A stretch of DNA of 64,000 bases from Augochlora pura (GCF_028453695.1 NC_135772.1:21199412-21263411); one strand, 5' to 3'; counted from the first letter of the stretch, positions 47,455-62,156 are shown. A program made the numbers and translations. Notes: generated from the sequence alone by a model not told the origin.

Positions 47455-50400
47455 CGATCGCCGATGTCGATGAACTCGCGCGTCGATACTAAATTAATTT
47501 ATTAGACACGGCCAAATGAAAAATGTCCGATTGCGTAACACAGTGATATGCGAGCTTCGAGCACTTGAATTGCGACGTCCTTGCACTTGTTTCGCGATAC
47601 TTTCGTGTTTTAACGGTGTTGGCGCCATTTATTGGTCCCGTTGTTTTCGGCGACCATACTTTGACTATATCTAACCGAACGGAACTGTCACGAAGCTAAA
47701 CGGCATCATTGACAAGCGGTTCGCGTGGTTCGTCGACGCGTCTGGAAAATCGAGCGTCACCGTAATTAGGTGGGTAAAGCTCGCGGGTGAAATCGAACCG
47801 TTTGTTGTCCTATCGAACGCGTCGCGCGCACCGACGATGAAAACTCGTAGAAAAACTGTGCTCGCGGCTCGCGGTACACGATGCTCGACGAGCCTGTCAC
47901 CTGCGTACGCGTATACACGCGTGTACATATACTACGCGGATTGCGTACACTTCGCTAACCTGTGATGGCTCGTAAACGTTTGTCGGATATAATGCGCCCG
48001 ATTGACAAAACGGAGGTTGCAACACATCGCTGCATACGATCGTGTTACAGGTTCCGCACACGTGCGTGTACGTACACGATTATAGGATAAAAGCATTAAT
48101 TACTGCTTTTGACTTTGCGCAAAGGGCACGCTTTAAACGTCATTTTGACACGTGACATTTGATTTCGCGAACGTTACCCCGATTTTGTCATATTCAAATC
48201 GCGCCTCTAAACGTTCGTTGTACTCGTTAAACTCGTATCGCATGTACGCGTATCCAGGGTCCACGCATCGTATATTACCATGTATACGCGCGTAAGCGAG
48301 TAATACGTTCGTAACGTATTTGTTTCAGCTGTCGAATGACGTTCGAATTTAACTCGACGATTATCGTAATCAACTTTTCAATAGATCCGCATCTTTGGCA
48401 GCTCGTTTGTTTCAATTTCTAAAGGATCGATCAGATTTCAATGGCATTCCCGTTCGAGATTCCATCCTATGTACATAGCGTGCATAGTATGCGTGGATGC
48501 ATGCATGTACGTGGATATGTATGTATAAAGACGACTTTTTTCCGATAAATATTCTTCTAAACCGACTTACCCAAATATTTGTCGCTCGAGAAAAGTAAAA
48601 GTTCAAACTCGATGTATAATCTTGCTTAAACGATTGGGTGTAAGCTGTTGGTCATAGTTTCTGCTGCAAAGATAAGGATGCTTTGCCAATTTTGAAATCG
48701 AATACAACTGTGAACGATGCTCGAACGAAATTATACCTACAAACGATTCGCTCAACTTTTCCAATTCGCGCATTTTTTGCGGTAAGTCTTTGTACAATAA
48801 CCCTCTGTAGGTAAAGTAGGTAGTCGATGCCATTCGAATAAATGATCAATCGTCAGCGAAATAGCTCTCGTAACTGTTCATTCTGTTTTTTTCATTCCCA
48901 TGGAATTTCTTAACAAACGATCACCGGCACGAAGTTGCTGGAGGATTTGTTAAAATAAGAAATTCTATCGCGGAGCTGATAATTAAAAATAGCTGTTGGT
49001 TTTAACGGACAATGTGGACTATTTTTTGACATTTAAAATTCTATTCTATTCTATGGCATGTTATGGCGTGCGCTAAAGTTGTGCGAAGGCGTAACAGGTA
49101 GAAAAGGAAAGGGTACCTCGAACGATAGCAAAAGTAAAAGACCGGATCGGTTGAACCGAACCACAAACGTCACTCGATAATTTCAAGCCAGAGGACTCCT
49201 ATTACTGGATGATCAGTTATGTTTCGCACACGACTAAGCCATCAAAGGTCGGCTAATCCCTCGAGCTCGTCAACTATGCATTAAATCGAAATGACTGCCT
49301 TTACGATTATTACCCGTTTACCTTCGAAGAAGCGCCAACAATATTAACGTACGATTCGATTTACGTGCAGCAACTCGGACACACGTGCGATACATATTGC
49401 AACGCGCGGTGATCGTGTTTCTTTAAGCAAAATAACCATCAACCACCCGATATCGTTCTACATATGAATACCTTAAAATACCTACATCCTTTATACGTAT
49501 CTCGCACCATTGAACGAACAAATCAGCTGGATACGATACAGGGTTCGTCACCGGACAGGGATTGCATCGGAATTAACAGGATCCTGTTGAAGATGTAAAA
49601 TCGTTTCTCGGTGTATACGAATCGAACGATCGAGCAATGCTCGGACGTCTGTTGGGAAGATCCATAGAAAAAGAAGTTGGTAGTGGCAAATGCAACGGCT
49701 GAAATTCAACAAGTGCTTCTAAAACTTGAACAAGAAAGGATAAACGAGTGAGCGAGTAACATCCAATCTCTATTACGTGCGTGACGCGACTGCTGCGACC
49801 GATCGTACCATTCGTGTCGGCAGGCGGAGTGGGGATGGAACGGTCTGGGTTAGGTGGCAGATGGTAGGGGGATAGACGGTCGGTTGGGATCGGGCGAGTT
49901 CGCGTATATTCGGGAACTGTCGGCTTCTGGTTTCTCCCGCGGCCGCATAAGCGGTGTCAGCGTGTGCGCAGACCGGCTGCGCAGCAGGCGTGTGCGTTGT
50001 CCAGATTCTTTGTGCCATTCCTGGCATACCAAAAACAAGAGTGGTGACTGCGCTCGTATTTACCGGGGTGCAACGTTGCGCGCTAATATTACTGTGCGAA
50101 TTTTACCCGGTGTGCAAAAGGCTCCGCGCGCGCGCGTCGCCACGTCAGCTCGCCCAGTGGTAAGTACATTAAAGAATATAGTGTCGAAACGTCCTCGAAA
50201 GACCGCGTCTACTCGTCCACGCCCGTGTGTCCTAGCGGCGTCGTCCCACACAGGGGCCGCGCACCGAACGGATTCGACAGCAGCGACGACGGCGAATATA
50301 CACACACCGTCGGACACCGACAGACCGACAGACGTACAGACGGACGAAAAGGAGCGAGAGACAGAGGGCGATAGACGCTTTGCGAAAGAAAGAGACCAAC

Positions 50401-50796
50401 CAACGAACCGGCAGTGCGATAAAGACAAATATTACGTGGAAAAGAGAACGTAAGCGCGGACCAAGTGCGTGATATCGTGTACGCGAACGACGTTATCCCG
50501 TCGATTGTGATTCCGACTTGGTAAACGATACTACCGATTTCTCGGTGATTCCTCGTGTATCTCGCGGTTGTCAGGTTTGTATTTCCGGTGACCGTGATGT
50601 TCGCATTACTAGCCCCGTGTTGTTGCCAGTGGTGAGATTGCTCTTACATTGCTTTCGAAGAAAGAGAGAGAGAGAGAGAATGCGCGCAAGACGGAGATAG
50701 AAGGAATCTGGCTGCGAGCGTGTATGTGCGTGCATATATGTATTGGTGCATGGACGAGCGAGCGAGAGAGGTTGTGTTTCGCGGACGTATGGAGGG

Positions 50797-50824
50797 GGGG
50801 GAGAGAGAGAGAGAGAGAGAGAGA
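50797..50824. repeat. G-run and (GA)n microsatellite
   Basis: GGGGGGG followed by about 11 GA units; a shorter (GA)8 lies at 50663-50679. Confidence 0.9.
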
Positions 50825-51042
50825 ACACGATGGTAGGATCAGTTTGATAAACGAAGAGTACGATTCGTGCCGTGCCGGTCTATCGCATCCAACTCTGTAG
50901 TTCGGTGGTGCATCGGCGCATCCGTGCATCGGTCTTTGTCCGACTGTCGCGTGTTTACGAGCGTTGTGTCAGCTGTGTGTCAAGAGAACGCAAGTACCGT
51001 GTATGTGGTAGCAAAGTGTCTGCATTCTCTCTGACAACTCGG

Positions 51043-51115
51043 TTCGGTTCGGCTCGGTTCGGCTCAGCTCTCAGCTCAGCTCGGCTCGGCTCGGCTCAGC
51101 TCAACTCGGCTCGGC
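51043..51115. repeat. GGCTC / AGCTC pentamer repeat
   Basis: About fourteen imperfect pentamers of the types GGCTC, GGTTC and AGCTC in tandem. Confidence 0.85.
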
Positions 51116-53901
51116 GTACAACACACTAGACACGGACACGAGACCCGTGTCGCGGAGGTTAGGACCAAGTGTGATTCGCGTTTGCCGGTGGTGGTGGTGG
51201 TGGTGACGATGATGATAGTGGTGGTGGTAGTGGTGGGCTGCGTGCGTTTCCCTGAGAAGAGCGCGCCACGACAGAAACGCGTGCTTCTGCCTTAGTGTGT
51301 TTGCGTTCTGCACGGTCCGTTCGTTCTCCCGTTTCTGGTGAATTCGTATAGTGAATTATTGATCCACCGCAGCGTATGCGTGAGGAAAAACGGGCCGAGC
51401 AATAGAGAAATTCACCGAGAATAGGATAAACGTCGGTTGGACCGTCGCGTCGGAAGAAAAGTTGAAAGATACATGGTACCGGTTCATGTACCGGTCTTGT
51501 TTTGAAAACTGTGCGCGGGCGCGCGCGCGCGCGTTCACGCACTCTGCCACACATTCATAATGCAATTTACACGCGAGCTTTGAAGGTGGAGTAGCAGCAG
51601 CAGCAGCGACGGTGACGACAACTGCGACAACGACAACACAGATTTTCTTTCCACGAGGCGAGAACCAAGTTCGAAGTGTACCCATTCGTACAATTTCATT
51701 AGTTGCAACGTAACGCGTGTCCACGTACTCGACTCTCTTCCCTTTCCTGTCATTCTCGAATGTTCTCCGTCTTCTTTTATCCTTCTTTCCCTGTCCCTCT
51801 CTCCCGCTCTCTCTTCCTTTCTGTTTCCCCTCCTGCTCGCTCTTACTCGGTTCCCCGCTCTTTCTCCATTCGCGCGTGTTATATGTGTGTGTGTTCTCTC
51901 CGTCTCACTCTGACTGGGTTGCTGTGCATCGCGTGTGCGTCAACGGAACGAAACGAAACGCGGGAAAAGCTCGGCGCGAAATACACACTCGTGGCGAGTA
52001 ATGTAGACGGTGTTTAACGTGATACGCGGTGCGTTTTCGGTCCACGGACGGCCACAGTGAGTGCCAAGTGTAGAGATACGTGAAACACGGATTATCGAGA
52101 AGGCTGTCGACGGAAATCCGAACGCGGAAAGCGTTGTCGTCGTCGTAAGACGACGGCGACGACGACGATCTCGCGAAAACTACGCACGTCGCGATAAACG
52201 ACTCACTTCGATCAGCTTCGTTGTCCCGTCGTTTCGCGTCTCGATAATCCAGGACAAGAAAAGCCTACCTTCGCCACCGCGACTTGGATGGATACTGTGC
52301 ATTATTTCTGGAGTGAGTTTCTCTTTTAATCGTGTGCCTCTGTGCGCGGATGTATAATACACGCTTGCATGTGCCTACCTGTGCGATTGTGAATGTACCT
52401 GTGCATTTGTGCGCGACGAGTGCCTTCTTATATACGCAGATAGTTTTTACTTAGGTCCATTCTACGTACAATCAACGGTCGCTTCGCCACACGTACCGTC
52501 GCATCGCGTGCTGGACGCTCGCCGTCGGAACACGCGTTTCTTTCGAAGACTTTTTACGGCTTTTTCCGACCACGTACGCGATACTTTCGTTTTCGAACGA
52601 CTTTACCGATTCCATTCGACGGTGTACGCCGTCTCTCCGATACCGAGCATTTTTACGTTCGAAGGAAATCTAGGAACGGTAGGAAAGACTATCTTTCGGT
52701 TTCCATTGTTTACGTCACGGATCTTTCCCTTTCGCTCGGCCGGTAAAGCCCCAGTGTAGAGGAAACGGTAACGTTGAAAAGCCAGTCGAAAGTCACGGTT
52801 CGAGAAACGAGAACGCCGCCAAACTCGATTTGTTTACCGACAACGAACCTTGTTTCGAGCTTTGTGCGACGTTTAGCGAGCACACGGTTGCGAACGATCA
52901 ACGTCGCTGGAATATTCGAGTGGCGGCGACTAGCAGAATGGCGTTATCGCAGTAGGTTATCAAAAATAATTCCTAGCTGACATGGAAACACGCCATTACA
53001 TAAATTTAATCGGATACTTGGCCTGCTATCGCGGCCGCTAGACCGTACAGTCAGGTACACTATTCGAAAAAGATTTTTGCCATCGATTATGTAGAATATA
53101 GAGTTTTCGGATTGGCATTGCATTCGGTTCCCTGTCATCGATACATCGACGACGTTGACAGGTTGACAAGATTAGAAAAATAATGGTGCATCGTTTCAGT
53201 CGTATGTATACCAAGTAGGTTTTTCGTGGTTTCCTTTTACCGTAGGAAAGCGTGACAAGAGAATATCGCGTTGGCCGAACGTTTCTGGAAAGAAAATTCT
53301 CCGAAATTATACGAAAACGTTTCCTTCAATTTTTTTCTTTCAAACGAATGTTGGCGTCGGATCCAAACGTTTCGTCGACGGACGAGTTATGGTCACCGTT
53401 CCGGAAACAATTGCACAGAAAAATACGTTTTGGTGTCGAACGTAGCAACGATCGAATTCTTTTTTACTGTTTACACTCTATGCCCGTTGTATACGCGCTT
53501 GCGTCGGTACGATTTCTTCTTAAAAGAAACGATCTCGACGTTTCATTTGCTTCCCAGATTGTTTGGTATCTAAGGTTTGGTATCGCGCGTTCTACCGAAT
53601 TAGTATGGTATTGAAATTTCTCGAATAATTAATGTTGTCGCGACACGTAACCAGCTATACGAAGACCCTGCAACGATAATTTCAAAGTTGCTTAGTTCGA
53701 GAGTAACTACTACCTGCTTACATAGCTGTAGAGCCGTCGCATCGGACGTTTGTATCGAATTGCGCGAATTACGAATAGAAGCGATCCACAGTGTTGGCAA
53801 ATCGACGATTGCAACTGCAACTTTCGGAAGCCGCAAGAGCGTCGCGTCATGGTCTGGGTTAGGTCGAGAGTTGAGAGTTGTTAATCACCGCGCGGGTCCG
53901 A

Positions 53902-53931
53902 TGCGGTGCGGTGCGGTGCGGTGCGGTGCGA
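53902..53931. repeat. (GCGGT)n microsatellite
   Basis: Five GCGGT pentamers. Confidence 0.9.
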
Positions 53932-54191
53932 CGTAGCGAAGGCGATGCATTTGCATCCAGTCGGGCCAGTTAAAAATCGCTGGTTCCTCTCAAAGCTCGC
54001 GATAGCTATCGAATTTTTAACTAGTCGGATAAAATCTTGGGTTCCCATTCACGAGGAACGATGCCGGTTAAGTAGCAGGTGCAACAACCCAACAACCGTA
54101 TGTTTCATCGAGACGGTTCTGCCCTCCTTCTCCTACCTCTTCACCTCAAACACCACCACGAACACTACCGTCGCCACTACCTCTGGCCCTA

Positions 54192-54257
54192 CCTCTGCCT
54201 TTGCCTCTGCCTCTGCCTCTGCCTCTGCCTCTGCCTCTGCCTCTGCCTCTGCCTCTA
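54192..54257. repeat. (CCTCTG)n microsatellite
   Basis: About ten CCTCTG hexamers with one CCTTTG variant. Confidence 0.95.
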
Positions 54258-55229
54258 CCATACCACCACCACTATCGCTGCTACTACCACTATCATTACC
54301 ATTACCATTACACCACCTCTACCTTTAGCACCGACTCGTTCTTGTTCGGCGAACAGTTTGTTTTTCTTCCAAAGGGGGAAACGACGACCGTGCACGCGCG
54401 CGCGAACCGCGGAACCGGTAGCGGTGCGGCGGTGGTAATCGGTAATCGATGAATTCGATATTCGTATCACCTTCGCTAAACGCGCCTTCACTTTCTACGC
54501 CCGATAGTGGACTTTTATCGTTTCGTCTTATCGAATCTTGTCAAATATTGAAACTCGGATAACATCATTTCCTTTCGCCAACCGTTTATCGTTTGTTCCA
54601 GTCAAAATGAACGCTTTTAATGGTCGATGCGATTACAATCTGTTACGACAGATTATCCAGTCGATTGTTTCCGGCCAGTATATACTCGTTTGAAGTAGCT
54701 AATTGGTTAACGACGTTTTGATATTTTGTATAATGTGATAGCATATTTTATAAATGCGTTGTATTTAAAGGAAATGAAAGAAAATAAAACATACTATACA
54801 ATAGAATTACGGGAACTTGCACACTTTTCAAAGAGATTGCAACAGCAATCTAATATTAAACATTTATTCGGACTCCGCAAACCGTATCGTATCTCATCCG
54901 CGTTGCAACAGATCAGGCCACAACTTGGACTAAAATGTTGATTAGCTGATTAAATTTGCAAAGAGTGCAACAAATATCGAATACACGATAGAATCGTAAT
55001 CCGACACTGGTAGTACAGCAGTACCGATGGCAATGGTAATAGTAGTTGTCGCAGCGGCAGCAATGGTAGTGGTAGTAGCAGTGACAGCAGCTAGACTCAT
55101 TAAACCGCGAGGCTTCTCGCGATATAAATAGGACTTCTTGTCCCGTTGCGCTACGGAAGGAGCAAATAGATTATCGCGCTTGCATCGGTCTCTTTGCTCT
55201 CTTCTTTCCTTTTCTACTTCTCCCGTTCG

Positions 55230-55272
55230 ACCCTCTGCTCTGCTCTGCCTCTGCTCTGCCTCTGCTCTGCCT
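55230..55272. repeat. CTCTG / CCTCTG repeats
   Basis: Imperfect TCTGCTCTGCC units in tandem. Confidence 0.85.
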
Positions 55273-57610
55273 CCCGTTGCTTTCTTTCGCAGCCCGTCAC
55301 TTTCTATTTGTCGTAGACGATGCCAAATTGTCAAGTAACTAAAATTACCTTCGAAGGTGTATGCTCGCCCGTCTCTTTTTTTCCTTTCGACGTCTTCTCC
55401 TCTAGAGTTACTCCTTTGCCTTTTTCCGTACGCTCGGCACTCGTTGGTTCCTCGAATAGCAACGTTTCTCTCTTAGCTTGAATCGAAACTGTACGCGCGG
55501 ATCGCTTTGAGAGATCGTCGCGATCTTTGCTCCGTTTCCTCTTTTTTTCATCTATTCTTGTCTACGTATATCCACGTGGCTAGATGTATTTTTAGCAAAG
55601 ACTAGGATAACTTTGAAAAGTTTCGAGCAATCGTCTTCAGCCTTTCCGCCGTTCAAAGATTTCGTATTCTGTAGGACGGACCCTGCTCGAACCACGAATA
55701 CGCACGTGCCTGCTGAAAGCTCGATGACCGCTCGCGTGCATCGCCAATAGTCGGTCTATCTCCGATAAAAGCCGCAGAAAAAGTTGTCGTTCCCTAGATC
55801 GATTTGCGAAAGGTCGAACGTTACTTCGACAAATTTGATACAATTAAACCGGTGGCACCAGCTCAACCTAGCACGAATCGCGTCAACGGTTTTCAGCAAG
55901 ATGATCCGTCGTTGCGCGAATACTACTGCGAAGACAAATTACCATTTTTTAACTGTCTCCGATACGATAGAATATAATATTAATTAAACGAATACCGTGA
56001 ACGTCGGCTATGCACATGTATCCGAAATAACCTTGACACACATACATCGTTTCATAGCATTAATTCCTACCGTCCATCGCTTGTTCGATGAAAGTGGTAG
56101 CTGTCGCGTACTCGTGAACGACGGGGTGTACGCGTTGCGTTAACGCGACTTGTTCGACCGTCTCTTTGCAATCGCGACGACGTCGAACTTTAAATGATTG
56201 CATTAAAAAATGAATCGTCGAATTCCTTAAAAACGAACGGTGATTGTATGCAGTCGCGTGATACCAAATAGTCTCTGACATTCGATTCGACGACAATTTA
56301 TCATAAATGTTTGTTTGCGCGAACGACAATTTTCGCGCGACAGTTCGTTGTTGAAATAAACGTCGCATACAAGCATTGATTTTTATTGCTATCCTCCGCG
56401 CCGTTTATAAAGTCGAGTTCGAGTTCGTGTGCTGAGCCAAGGATCGAGAAACGAAACTTTTTTGGTCTCTCGTTAATAGTGTAAAATTGAAAGTAGTAAA
56501 TTAACCGACGACCGGTTTCGCGCGGGCAGACCCGCTCACCCGTGGAAATTTGGTCGATGAAAATTGCGAACGGGCTGCGTTACGCGCCGATACGTATCGA
56601 ATCTACTCGTTTGTCCACGATATAATATTTCCGTGGCGTTTCAATCGCAGCCTTTACAATCGACGTTAATAACCAAAGATTCTTTAGTAACCGGGAATAT
56701 CGTCTATTAGAAACGATTCTATCTACAGAAATAATTCCGAGATACTGGAACGCGAGTAGCATCGACGAGGTGAGAGATCGAATAATTGAGGATCGTGTTC
56801 TAGCCTTTCAATCTAGCCTTTCAACTTGCTCGAACGCCGCATCAACGTTCCATTTTCTCGATAAATAATACATACTTAGTTGTTTAGTATTTGGTCATCG
56901 GCTCGTTGGTCATCGTCGATCCGCATCGGCTAGGCTGCGGCAACCGGCAACCGGGAACCGGAAGCAGAAGTTGCGCCGCGCCGCGCCGCCTCGGTTGTTA
57001 GTCCAGTCGTGATTTACCGTTTCGATGGCCGTGGCCGGTTGTAAAAACCCGCCCGCTTCTGTGTACCCCTACGGTGTTGTGCGTGCGTTCGTATTATTCT
57101 CGCGAACGGCGTACGCTCGCGCGCTCGCGCGCGCGCGCGATAGGTTGTGTACGCGACGCGTTATGATCGTTATTACGAAACGAGAGAAAATGTTTCTGGT
57201 AGTAATCGATACTCGATATCCGGTAATAAGACGGCCGATAGAATACGTGGCATGGTCGCGACAGATAGCTACCTACCGGAGAGAATTTATCGGTATACTG
57301 TACATATACTGTAATACATATTGCATACGGTATACGGCGTTACGGTATATACACGGAGTTTATACGGTATACGGTATACGGTATAGAGATTGGTGTACGT
57401 ACACGTATCTGTTCGGTTCAGCGCAGAGAAACGTGTGTGCATTTCAATCGCGTGATTGAGAACGTGCGCGGGGTTGGCTCCCTCCCCGGGGAAGTTTCAC
57501 GGGTCAGAAAATCATGGGGTGGTTTTACCACCTGGCCACTGCTCTCTCCCTCGTGCTCTCCTCCCCCGTAGAATGTACGCGTACACAGTCACGATTCCCC
57601 CCGCGTTCAT

Positions 57611-57662
57611 CCCGTCCCGTCCCGTCCCGTCCCGTCCCGTCCCGTTCCGTTCCGTTCCGTCC
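57611..57662. repeat. (CCCGT)n array passing into TCCGT
   Basis: Seven CCCGT pentamers followed by three TTCCG-type variants. Confidence 0.95.
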
Positions 57663-60600
57663 CGTCGTCGTCGCCTCTCTCCGTCTCTCCATCTCTCTTC
57701 GTTTCTCTCGGCATCTACTTTTCCCTTTCGGAAATAATGCAGCAGCACCCCACTGCAGTTTGTCTGCATACCAATCGAGCCACAATCACGCGATTCCGAT
57801 GTAGGTATCGGCCACCCAATCGAAAACGAAGCTTGTTTAGAACTTCTTCTGGTTTGGATCTGGCTGCAACGCGTCGAGTCCCGTGGTTCTGCTCCGTCTC
57901 AACGTTTCGAGATCCGACGTCTAAGAGAAATATACGCGAATTTTAACCCTCGCGTGGTCAACGGCCAACCACTTGTACGTTTGCTCAAAAGTTCTGCCGA
58001 CAGGTCTCTCGATCGAAGGTGTAGCAAAATCGTTACAACTCCTTAGCGTTTCACGTGGTTCACCATTATTTCGAGCGTCGCTTTTGAACATTTGAAATCA
58101 CGAGAACGACATTTTTCACGCTATCCGAAAGGAAAACGACCAATAGATAAAAACTAGATGTTTCCAAAAATGAAGAAGAATCAAATATTTGGACGCGACG
58201 GATTCCGCGCGATTTGCGATAAAGCAGAGATCAAGGTCATACACTTGTAAATCCGGTGATACGCGTCGCATTCGCGCGTTCTCGACAAAAGTCTGAGTAG
58301 AACTAACCCGTATAAATCGGTCGCGCGTAAAATTCTTGATGCGAAACATTTCGAAAATTCCGGCGCGCGTTCCTAGCTATTCGAAGCGTCCCAACTAGTT
58401 GTAACTTTGAAACTGCGAGTTCTCGCGATTACGTCCTCCTCCGGTAACGAAATTTCGTTCGTAGTATACAGGTAACATTTAAAACAGCTACGCGAGGCTA
58501 GATATCGAGTTGCCAGAGATAATCCACGAAATTTACCCGGTACTCGAGGAAATCTGAAACGTTTGAAAGAAGTTGGTCGAGCGCGTCGATCCTTTTCCTT
58601 GGTCCGTGGCTGCGTCCGCGATTGTCCAGATCCCCGGTAACTTGCGTTGTACGTCTCTCCAGTCTTCCGTCTTACGTCTTGCGCGAACATTCGCGAATCA
58701 GTCTGTGACTAGTGACGATAGTAAAATGAGAAAAAGAAAAGCGTGTAAGCGTTGACGGGAATAAAATTCGAAAAAATAGGAGAAACTTGAAATTAGTTGA
58801 CGTCGATCGCAATCGTGGCCGAGTCGAGTCGAGGCCGGGGTGCAGGCGTCGTCCCCTCTGCAGCCTTGGTACTATTTCTAGTAGTCCATTAGTTGGTTCT
58901 GGTAGGCGAGGAAAAATGTAATAAACCGTGGACACGACGCATCTGCCATAACGATATAGAACTCTCAACACCGGAGAAAGATTAAATTGCTACGTCCTCT
59001 TTCCTCGCGCCTCTTCATCTTCCGTCTTTCCTTCGTTACAGCGTAGGACAGATTACCGTAGCTGCAAAACTCGCGATCGAATTTTCCGAGGAATTTTCCA
59101 CGCGAACAATTACGTACGTCGCGTACCCTCGCGTATCATGGTCTTCTTATCGTGTTACAGCAGATTTCGATACAGTGGATCGATGACTTTCACCACCTCG
59201 AACGTCTTCGTTATTTTTCAAAATATACAAGGTCGCAAATATTTCAAAAGTCGTCCGCAATCGTGAAACGAGGGGTTCCTCGGGTAATTCGAAGCAACTT
59301 TTTCCTCTGCGAAAATGCAATCCGCGGCTTCGTTTACGAGTTATCAACGAAAAATGTTGACCAACGAGAAACTAAACGCTCCTCTTTGCGACGAACCATG
59401 GAGAATCGTCGTCGACTAGGGGAAACTTTCTAAGTGCAGACTGCATAATCCATTGCATGACGAGCAATCGGCGAACTCGAGCGCTCGCGACGCGGCGCGA
59501 CGCGACGCGACGGCCGCCCTATACAAGCTACCGCGTTTCATCAACAAAATACAGAGCAGTGAGAGCTACAATTGTGTACGCGTACGCGTTACATAGAAAT
59601 GTAACAGGTAGCTTTGCTACGAATCCATGAACTCGCGCACGCAACACGTTGCGCGTCAACGCGGGCTCGCGTCTGTCGCAGAAAACTCTCGGTCGAATGA
59701 AACTGCATTCGAACGAATGCGAAATAAACGCAACGGGTTGCGAGACCATCTCAAACCGTATTTGACGGAAAATTTTAGTCGAGAGCTCCTTCCACGATTG
59801 CCTAGAATCGGAACAGTCGCAACTGTTGCGAACAAAGAATCGCGCGTCGCTTTCTCGTTGAAACGCGGATGAAAAAGCTTATCGCGCTTAAAATCGTAGC
59901 CGCTGTTAAATATTTGCCCGACGAGGCTTACTCGCCTCGCCTCGCCTCGACGCGACGCGACGGCAGGTCGAACCAAGGATCGGGTTGAACCAAGTAGCGG
60001 CGAATATTCGAACTGGTTCAATTGTGTTATACTCTAGCTCGATAATGTCCCTGGGTTGGCCAATTTCCAAGCCGAGGCGCAACATTGCGTCGGTAGCTCG
60101 ATACCGATTCTACGAGTGCATAATACACTGCTATCGGCATTTTTCATTTTGCATACCTCGATCGTGTGTACGTTGATCGATGCCTTAAGATTGTTCGTTC
60201 GCGTCCCTTGGACCAATAGAGACAAATCCGAAACGGTCCCCGTGTCGTATCTCGTGTCCGTATCCTAACGCAAGACGAACGCTTGTACCGCTGCTCGTTT
60301 TCCGGGACTAATTATTAATCTTTGATGATTTAGCTGCTCCACGCGTTGAAATTCCACGAGGCCGCTCACCTACGATTGGAACTGACCCAAAACGGTCACG
60401 ATCAAACGTGCGATCATGGACCGTTTCGAACCATTGCGGATCCTGCTCGCGTTGTTTCGTCGCTGACAATGGTCGCCGCGGTTCTCGCAGTCGGAACCGT
60501 CCGTCTGGCCGGTTGCGCGTCCAGTCGTAACCGATACGTCGTCGTAATAGCGAGAATCAACCAACGACGAGTTCGTGTTGCGTCTTCGATGAAAAATTGC

Positions 60601-61228
60601 ATCCGTTGTCCCTCTTTGCGAGCGCTCTCCACAGACTTATCGTTGGATAGGTTTCTCCGTGTTCTCGGCGTCGCGCGGTCGCGCTCGCTGGCACGGTCTC
60701 TAGCCTCTTCTTGCATCCTGTTGGCACGGTGCTCGATTCGTCATAGTTTCGTCGGTATAAGCAGTCTTTCGTCATCGATCGGATTCGCGAAAAATTATTC
60801 GCCGATGTGTATCGATTTTCCATCTTACGATTAGTTTGAAAACTGTTCGTCGATGTTACTTCTTGGAATCGGAATCGGAATCGGAATTGAAATCGGAATC
60901 GTTTCTTAGCAAGCAGATAATCGGCGAGGTAAGGTATCGAGTATGGGGCGATAATAGGGAGTAGAGAGCTCCTTTATTCCGACGAAGAGGCGCCGACGGG
61001 AGGAGGCGTGGTGAATCGGGGAGAGACGAGAGGAGCGGCAACGACGGCCGAGGAGAGACAAGGGCAAGGGGCGACAGCAAGGAGAGGAGCGGCGCAGTTT
61101 TCATTAGTACTCGAATGATCTCGGAGATGGTTCGTGGTTTGGTTGGATCTTGCACGGAGGGCCGTCTAAGTATATCCATGTTATTTCTGGCGGGAGCTGA
61201 CGCACTGTTTCTCTGCTCTTAGCCTCCC

Positions 61229-61233
<5 letters not shown>

Positions 61234-61286
<53 letters not shown>
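61234..61286. repeat. (CT)n microsatellite
   Basis: About 26 CT units. Confidence 0.95.
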
Positions 61287-61288
<2 letters not shown>

Positions 61289-61853
61289 ACTATTCGCGTC
61301 TTCCAAAGAATTATTCTCTCGCAAGTAAAGCACAGTGTACTTTGCTCCGAAATTATTCGTTTTTCCTGTCATTTTGAGCTAAATATACTAGTTAATGTTT
61401 TCACAGGCAACGGGACGAGTTCTCTCGATCGATCGTCGGGCGACAAGGACCCGGGTCCAGGTCGACCCAGAGCATAAATATATTCGATCATCTAGTTTTT
61501 GACCGTTTCGAACGCGTACGTTAAAATGTCCGTTGAAAAGATGACCGAATAAAATTATAAACGACCCTGAGCATACCGAGTTACATTTTTGTCGGAAAGG
61601 TCCGCTGTTTTCGCTATAATATTCCATCTTAATCGATATGGATTGTCAACACGAGTTTGAAAACGGGTAATCCCGTTTTCTGATTCCGACGATTTTGAAA
61701 CGTATTATAGATACAACTAAATAGATTTAGGGCAAAGCGTGTACCATGATTCGTACAGTGGAGAGGAAGAAGCAAGCGAGTAAGCGTGCAATTCTAGTCG
61801 GTGCGACGTGTTCGGTGCTGGGCGCGTATCGAGGGAACTATGGACCAAGGAGC

Positions 61854-61908
61854 AGGGACCAGGGACCAGGGACCAGGGACCCGAGACCCGAGACCCGAGA
61901 CCCGAGAC
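61854..61908. repeat. Two adjoining heptamer arrays, GGGACCA then GACCCGA
   Basis: About four copies of GGGACCA followed directly by about four copies of GACCCGA. Confidence 0.9.
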
Positions 61909-62156
61909 CTGGGACCGCGGCTAGAGTGCCAGCGTGTCTTACGATGATCATGGGCACACTGGTCCCTGTGACTGTGCAACTTCTCGTGAATTATTCATTG
62001 GGACCGCGCCACCCGTTGCGGGGATTGGGACTCTCTTGCTCACGCGATCCCCGCCGTCAGCCTGTGTCAGCGTCTCTGTACATATGTACGCTTTGGACGA
62101 GTGCGAGAGTAGAACGTACTTACTTACAATCGCATGCGCGACCGTACACGGTCGGG

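Larger units (their letters stand above)
44512..49849. other. Gene-poor stretch upstream of IntS12
   Basis: It should contain the IntS12 promoter and first non-coding exon. Possible exon fragments are listed separately at 45348-45448 and 47351-47454. Otherwise only simple repeats and weak open frames (for example 48603-48833 minus, 76 codons) are seen. Confidence 0.45.
49850..52330 (+). promoter_or_regulatory. Candidate promoter / long 5' leader of a plus-strand gene outside the window
   Basis: A CpG-rich block with alternating CG tracts (around 50125 and 51515-51535), GA and GT/TG-rich purine asymmetry, and good plus-strand donors: GTAAGT after 50159 and GTGAGT near 52057. No coding exon is identifiable; the longest frame (49854-50453) begins only with a GTG codon and has low-complexity Thr/Arg/Asp content. 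This resembles the long non-coding first exon of a developmental gene. It is inference from texture and splice sites only. Confidence 0.25.

Noticed and set aside
48603..48833. 76-codon minus-strand frame
   Set aside because: Moderately protein-like but isolated, without splice sites or recognised motif.
49854..50453. 199-codon plus-strand open frame
   Set aside because: Begins with GTG rather than ATG, lacks a known domain and crosses a strong splice donor at 50160; more likely leader sequence.
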